This document shows, piece by piece, positions 50,701-54,706 of a DNA stretch of 54,706 nt. The stretch comes from an alpha proteobacterium L41A (GTDB taxonomy: Bacteria > Pseudomonadota > Alphaproteobacteria > Caulobacterales > Caulobacteraceae), in the NCBI GenBank assembly GCA_000335735.1, contig AMYY01000023.1, positions 1 to 54,706 on the forward strand, read 5' to 3'. Below the pieces are notes generated by a model that saw only the letters and a list, made by a program, of their open reading frames with translations, ran no database searches and was not told where the DNA came from. Both the position numbers and the translations under genes were made by a program. Within the stretch, counting starts at the first letter, position 1. The number at the start of each line of letters is the position of its first letter.

Positions 50701-52320
50701 ATGGCTCTGAAGGTCGCCATCGTCGGCCGCCCCAATGTGGGCAAATCGACACTGTTCAACCGCCTCGTCGGCAAGCGCCTGGCGCTCGTCGACGATCGCC
50801 CCGGCGTGACCCGCGACCGGCGCTACGCCGACGGCAACATCGGCGACATGGACCTGACGCTGATCGACACGGCGGGATACGAGGACGTCACCGACGACAG
50901 CCTGGAAGCCCGGATGCGCGAGCAGACCGAGGCCGCGCTGGACGACGCCGAACTGGTCATGTTCATGATGGACGCCCGCGAGGGCGTGACGTCGCTGGAC
51001 CGGATCTTCGCCGAGCGCCTGCGCCGGGTGCACAAGCCGATCATCCTCTTGGCCAACAAGTCCGAGAGCCGCGAAAGCGGCGGCGGCGTCGGCGAGGCGC
51101 ACGCCCTGGGCTTTGGCGAACCCGTCGCTATCTCGGCCGAGCACGGCGAGGGGATGGCCGATCTGTACGCCGCCATCGTCGCGGCCTCGCAGGACATCTT
51201 CGTCGAGGAGATCGACGAGCCGGACAAGCCAATCCGCATCGCCGTCATCGGCCGGCCCAACGCCGGCAAGTCCACGCTCATCAATCGCCTGATCGGCGAC
51301 GACCGACTGCTAACCGGTCCGGAGGCGGGCATCACCCGCGACTCCATCTCGGTCGACTGGCAGTTCGAGGGCAAGAACATCCGCCTGGTCGACACGGCCG
51401 GGATGCGTCGCAAGGCGCGGGTGCAGGAAAAGCTGGAAAAGCTGTCGGTCGCCGACACCATCCGGGCCATCACCTTCGCCGAAGTCGTCATCCTGATGAT
51501 GGACAAGGACGACGCCTTCGACACCCAGGACCTGCAGCTGGCTGATCTGGTCGAGCGCGAAGGCCGCGCCCTGGTCTATGTCGCGTCGAAGTGGGACTTG
51601 GAGGACGAGCCCCAGTCCCGCATGGCCAAGCTGAAGGGCATGGCCGAGGACAAGCTGCCGCAACTGAAGGGTTCGCCGTTCGTGGCCCTGTCGTCGCACA
51701 GCGGGCGCGGCGTCGAGCGGCTGATGCCGGCGGTGCTTCAGGCCTATGACACCTGGTCGGTCAAGGTGAAGACCAAGGACCTGAACACCTGGCTGTCCAT
51801 GGCGACCCAGCGGCACCCGCCCCCCGCCGTGGACGGCAAGCGGATCAAGCCGAAATACATCGCCCAGACCAAGGCCCGCCCGCCGACCTTCGTGCTGATG
51901 GCCAACCGCGCCGAGTCGATGCCGGAGCATTACAAGCGCTATCTAGTCAACTCGATCCGCGAGAGCTTCGACCTGCCGGGCACGCCGATCCGCCTGAACG
52001 TCAAGTCCAGCGGCGTGAACCCCTATGCCGAGGGCGGCGCCAAGTCCGGGCCGGAACGCTACAAGGGCGACGCCAAGACCGCGCCGCGCCGCATCAAGAA
52101 GGCCGAGAAGGAAGAGGCCCTGTCCAAACTGCCCGGCAAGGCGCTGGAGCAGAAGAAGACCCGCAAGGCCCAGCCCAAGGTTCTGGGCGGCCTGAAGTCC
52201 AGCGCGTCCAAGAAGGCCGGGTCGTCCGTGGCGGTCCAGAAGGGCGCGCGCGGCGGCGCCCGCCAGGTGTCGCGCTCGGGCCGGATCCGCACGGGCCAAA
52301 AAGGCGGCGCCAAGAAGTGA
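50701..52320 (+). CDS. der: Ribosome-assembly GTPase Der (EngA)
   Basis: Double-GTPase of 539 residues that helps 50S ribosome maturation. The first G domain has GRPNVGKSTLFNRL, DTAGYEDV and ANKSE (Glu where NKxD expects Asp); the second has GRPNAGKSTLINRL, DTAGMRRKAR and SKWDLED. A KH-like domain follows (residues about 350-445). The last roughly 85 residues form a Lys/Arg/Ala/Gly-rich tail (KKTRKAQPKVLGG and RSGRIRTGQKGGAKK), longer than the E. coli protein, likely for rRNA contact. ATG 50701 follows AGAAGG. Confidence 0.95.
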   Translation: MALKVAIVGRPNVGKSTLFNRLVGKRLALVDDRPGVTRDRRYADGNIGDMDLTLIDTAGYEDVTDDSLEARMREQTEAALDDAELVMFMMDAREGVTSLDRIFAERLRRVHKPIILLANKSESRESGGGVGEAHALGFGEPVAISAEHGEGMADLYAAIVAASQDIFVEEIDEPDKPIRIAVIGRPNAGKSTLINRLIGDDRLLTGPEAGITRDSISVDWQFEGKNIRLVDTAGMRRKARVQEKLEKLSVADTIRAITFAEVVILMMDKDDAFDTQDLQLADLVEREGRALVYVASKWDLEDEPQSRMAKLKGMAEDKLPQLKGSPFVALSSHSGRGVERLMPAVLQAYDTWSVKVKTKDLNTWLSMATQRHPPPAVDGKRIKPKYIAQTKARPPTFVLMANRAESMPEHYKRYLVNSIRESFDLPGTPIRLNVKSSGVNPYAEGGAKSGPERYKGDAKTAPRRIKKAEKEEALSKLPGKALEQKKTRKAQPKVLGGLKSSASKKAGSSVAVQKGARGGARQVSRSGRIRTGQKGGAKK

Positions 52321-52324
52321 CGGC

Positions 52325-52786
52325 GTGAGCGAGGCCGAGAGCGCGCTTCCCGCCCGGCCCACCTCGCGTTGGCTGATCCTGGACCGGCAGGGGCGGGTGC
52401 TGCTGTTCCACTTCGTCTTTTCCGAAGGACCGCTCGCCGGCACGGCCTTCTGGGCGACGCCCGGCGGCGGGTGCGAGACTGGCGAGACCTTCGAGGACGC
52501 CGCGCGCCGCGAACTGTTCGAGGAGACGGGGCTGGTCGTGACCGATCCCGGCCCGCAGGTCGCCCAGGTCCGCGTCAGTTTCCGCCTGCCCGACGGCCGG
52601 ATGGCGGATGTTGATCAGAGGTTCTTCCTGCTGCGCGCCGAGGCGTTCGACCTGTCTTCCGCAGGCTGGACCGTGGAAGAACAGGGGGTTCTGGTCGATC
52701 ACCGCTGGTGGAGCGTCGCGGACATCCGCGCCTCGACCGAGACGATCTGGCCGGCGGAACTGGCGGATATCCTCGATACGCTCTGA
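52325..52786 (+). CDS. Nudix hydrolase
   Basis: Nudix-fold pyrophosphohydrolase of 153 residues with the complete Nudix box GGGCETGETFEDAARRELFE followed by ETGL, giving the Mg2+-binding RE-x-x-EE core. LLFHFVFSEGPLAG and RWLILDRQGRVLL surround the first strands. It starts (GTG) 4 nt after der and ends 3 nt before the convergent AraC gene. The nucleotide or other substrate cannot be deduced. Confidence 0.88.
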   Translation: MSEAESALPARPTSRWLILDRQGRVLLFHFVFSEGPLAGTAFWATPGGGCETGETFEDAARRELFEETGLVVTDPGPQVAQVRVSFRLPDGRMADVDQRFFLLRAEAFDLSSAGWTVEEQGVLVDHRWWSVADIRASTETIWPAELADILDTL

Positions 52787-52789
52787 GGC

Positions 52790-53668
52790 TCAGCCCATCA
52801 TCAGGCTTTCGCGCATCCGTGCAGCGTCTTTGCCCGGCGGGAGGCCGAACTGGCGGGCGTATTCGCGACTGAACTGGGACGGGCTGTCATAGCCGACGGC
52901 GAAGCCGGTCTCGGCCGCACCCTCTACGCCCGTCAGCAGCCGGGCGCGGGCTTCGCGCAGCCGCAGCTGCTTGTGGAACTGCAACGGGCTCATGGTCGTC
53001 ACGGTGCGGAAATGGCGGTGGAACGTCGACAGGCTCATGCCCGCCATGTCCGCCAGCGTCTCCAACCGGACCGGTTCGGCGTAGTGGGCGCGGAGCCAGT
53101 TGATGGCGCGACTGACCCCTGACAGGCGGCTTTCGGCTGAGCCGATCTGGCGCACGGTCGCGGCGTGCCGGCTGTGGAGCAGCCGCCAGATCAGCTCGCG
53201 TTCGATCATCGGCGTCATAACGGCGATCTCCTCGGGGCGGTCCAGAAGGCGCAGCAGGCGCGCCATGAGCTCCAGCAGTTCATCCTCCAGCGGTGTTACA
53301 TGGATGCCGGTCGGCGGCGGCTGATCCGAGGGGGCGGGGATGTCGATCTCCAGCATCAAGCCGGCGATGGTGGCGGGATCGAGGTCGAAGCTGAGGGCGC
53401 GATACGGCGCCTCGATAATGCTGCCGCATACCGGCAGTTCGGCGGACACCACCAGGCAATCGCCCGCGCGATAGGAATATACGGTCTCGCCCAGGATCGT
53501 CTGTTTGGCGCCGCACACGACCAGGCACAGCATCGGATCATAGGCGACGGGGACCACCCGCGTCTGCGCGTCGCTGCCATACAGGCGCAGACCGGGCACG
53601 GGCGATCGTGATAGATCAGGCGGCGCGTGGCGCGCAACGATGTCGGTCATTTCGGGCAAGAGGCTCAT
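52790..53668 (-). CDS. AraC-family transcriptional regulator
   Basis: AraC/XylS-type regulator of 292 residues. An N-terminal AraC_N-type cupin sensor (residues about 20-160; VPVAYDPMLCLVVCGAKQTI, YSYRAGDCLVVSAELPVCG) precedes two helix-turn-helix motifs in the last 100 residues (RLETLADMAGMSLSTFHRHF and GFAVGYDSPSQFSREYARQF). It is divergent from a short-chain dehydrogenase with a 144-nt shared region, so it probably controls that gene. Relatives in this arrangement often respond to small hydrophobic or aldehyde compounds, but the effector is unknown. Confidence 0.9.
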   Translation of the reverse strand: MSLLPEMTDIVARHAPPDLSRSPVPGLRLYGSDAQTRVVPVAYDPMLCLVVCGAKQTILGETVYSYRAGDCLVVSAELPVCGSIIEAPYRALSFDLDPATIAGLMLEIDIPAPSDQPPPTGIHVTPLEDELLELMARLLRLLDRPEEIAVMTPMIERELIWRLLHSRHAATVRQIGSAESRLSGVSRAINWLRAHYAEPVRLETLADMAGMSLSTFHRHFRTVTTMSPLQFHKQLRLREARARLLTGVEGAAETGFAVGYDSPSQFSREYARQFGLPPGKDAARMRESLMMG

Positions 53669-53812
53669 GACGGCATTCAGCGCCGGTCACCGGCTATTCG
53701 CAAGCGGGCGAGAGCGGTTTGACAGGATCGTGCAAGCCTTCGCCCGGATCGCCCTAACGCCGTCCACCTGAAATCGCGTCTTCTCCGTCCGGTCAGGCAG
53801 AGGAGATTTTCC

Positions 53813-54700
53813 ATGACAACAACCCCACAAAAGACCTGGCTCATCACCGGTGCGGCGCGTGGTCTGGGCGCCGGGATCGCCCGCGCGGCGCTGGACGCGG
53901 GCGACCGCGTCGTCGTCGCAGGTCGAAACCGCGACGCGTTGATCAAGGCATTCGGACCGGATAGCGACACGGTCCTGAGCCTGACGTTGGACGTCACCGA
54001 CACGGCCGCCATCGCCGCCGCCGTCGAGGCGGCCATGGCGCGGTTCGGCCGCCTCGACGTTCTGGTGAATAATGCCGGCTATGGCCACCTCGGCATCTTT
54101 GAGGAGACCAGCGCCCAGGATGCGCGCACCCAGTTCGACACCAATGTCTTCGGTCTGTTCGACATGACGCGCGCGGTGCTGCCGATCATGCGCGCGCAGA
54201 GGTCGGGTCATGTTTTCAACATCTCGTCGATCGGCGGTTTGATGGGCGGCGAGAGCGGCGCGATCTATTGCGCGTCCAAGTTCGCGGTCGAGGGCTTCAG
54301 CGAGTCCGTCGCGCAGGAGGTGCGTCCGTTCGGCGTGCGTCTGACCATCGTCGAGCCGGGCTTCTTCCGCACCGACTTCCTCGACGCCTCGTCGATCCGC
54401 TACGGCGATAATCCCATCGCCGACTACGCCGAAGCATCGCGCGCCATCCGCGCCTTCTATGACGCGCGGAGCCATAATCAGGCGGGCGATCCCGCGAAGC
54501 TGGGTCAGGCCCTGGTCGTCTTGGCGAATGCGGAAAACCCGCCGGTGCGATGGTCAGCGGGCACGGACGCCATCGGCGTGGTCGAGATGAAGGCGGACAG
54601 CCTGAGAGCCGAACTGGAGGCCTGGCGCGAGCTTTCAGCCTCAACCGACGGCGACTTCACCTTCCGCGAAGAGCCGAAGATAGGCGGCGCCTGGGGCTGA
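53813..54700 (+). CDS. Short-chain dehydrogenase/reductase
   Basis: Classical SDR of 295 residues. The cofactor motif LITGAARGLGAGIA is near the N-terminus, followed by VAGRNRDAL (an Arg after the second strand suggests NADP), DVLVNNAGYGHLG, NISSIGGLMGG with the catalytic Ser, and YCASKFAVEGFSE with Tyr and Lys. AGAGGAGA is well placed before ATG 53813. The gene is divergent from an AraC regulator, a common arrangement for oxidoreductases that act on small aldehydes or ketones. The substrate is not determinable. Confidence 0.92.
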   Translation: MTTTPQKTWLITGAARGLGAGIARAALDAGDRVVVAGRNRDALIKAFGPDSDTVLSLTLDVTDTAAIAAAVEAAMARFGRLDVLVNNAGYGHLGIFEETSAQDARTQFDTNVFGLFDMTRAVLPIMRAQRSGHVFNISSIGGLMGGESGAIYCASKFAVEGFSESVAQEVRPFGVRLTIVEPGFFRTDFLDASSIRYGDNPIADYAEASRAIRAFYDARSHNQAGDPAKLGQALVVLANAENPPVRWSAGTDAIGVVEMKADSLRAELEAWRELSASTDGDFTFREEPKIGGAWG

Positions 54701-54706
54701 TCCCGG

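Overview
The window is chromosomal DNA of an alphaproteobacterium of the Caulobacterales, most like Brevundimonas. The basis is high G+C throughout, an oxidative (Weimberg) xylose operon whose XylB closely resembles Caulobacter crescentus XylB as I remember it, several TonB-dependent receptors, and a panB-yfgM-bamB-der block. I see no rRNA, tRNA, insertion sequence, prophage or CRISPR array.

Layout. 1-9.4 kb: xylan/xylose utilisation, with a GH39 glycosidase, a LacI-type XylR and an operon xylX-xylB-transporter-xylA-xylC-epimerase behind a perfect 14-bp operator; the usual xylD is absent. 9.5-17.8 kb: an aerobic respiratory block with a CtaG-like assembly factor, cytochrome b561, a dihaem cytochrome c on the opposite strand, a lipoprotein cytochrome c, CoxB with a fused cytochrome c domain, a fused CoxA subunit I+III, small membrane proteins and a sorbosone-dehydrogenase-like lipoprotein. 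17.9-24.0 kb: a secreted TonB_C-like mini-protein, then a LysR gene divergent from a valine-degradation operon (mmsA, acyl-CoA dehydrogenase, 3-hydroxyisobutyryl-CoA hydrolase, mmsB).

24.2-40.2 kb is the most distinctive carbohydrate region: a LacI regulator, an Oar-like TonB-dependent receptor, a tight five-gene operon (PF10091 glycoamylase/GH144-like enzyme, ABC binding lipoprotein, two permeases, a 1071-residue six-hairpin-glycosidase-like protein), then an inward-facing ABC ATPase and a second receptor. Two promoters at its ends share one LacI operator in identical register, which points to one regulon. The substrate is unknown; a beta-1,2-glucan or related glucan is a reasonable guess.

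41.2-44.5 kb holds a folate-independent methionine synthase system, mesX-mesD plus a double-hotdog thioesterase. It lies behind a cobalamin riboswitch, with a near-perfect 30-bp palindrome just upstream of the promoter. 44.5-54.7 kb is mostly core genes: an ArsC/Spx-like protein, an endonuclease/exonuclease/phosphatase lipoprotein, an ECF sigma factor with a probable membrane partner, panB, YfgM-like, bamB, der, a Nudix hydrolase, and an AraC regulator divergent from a short-chain dehydrogenase.
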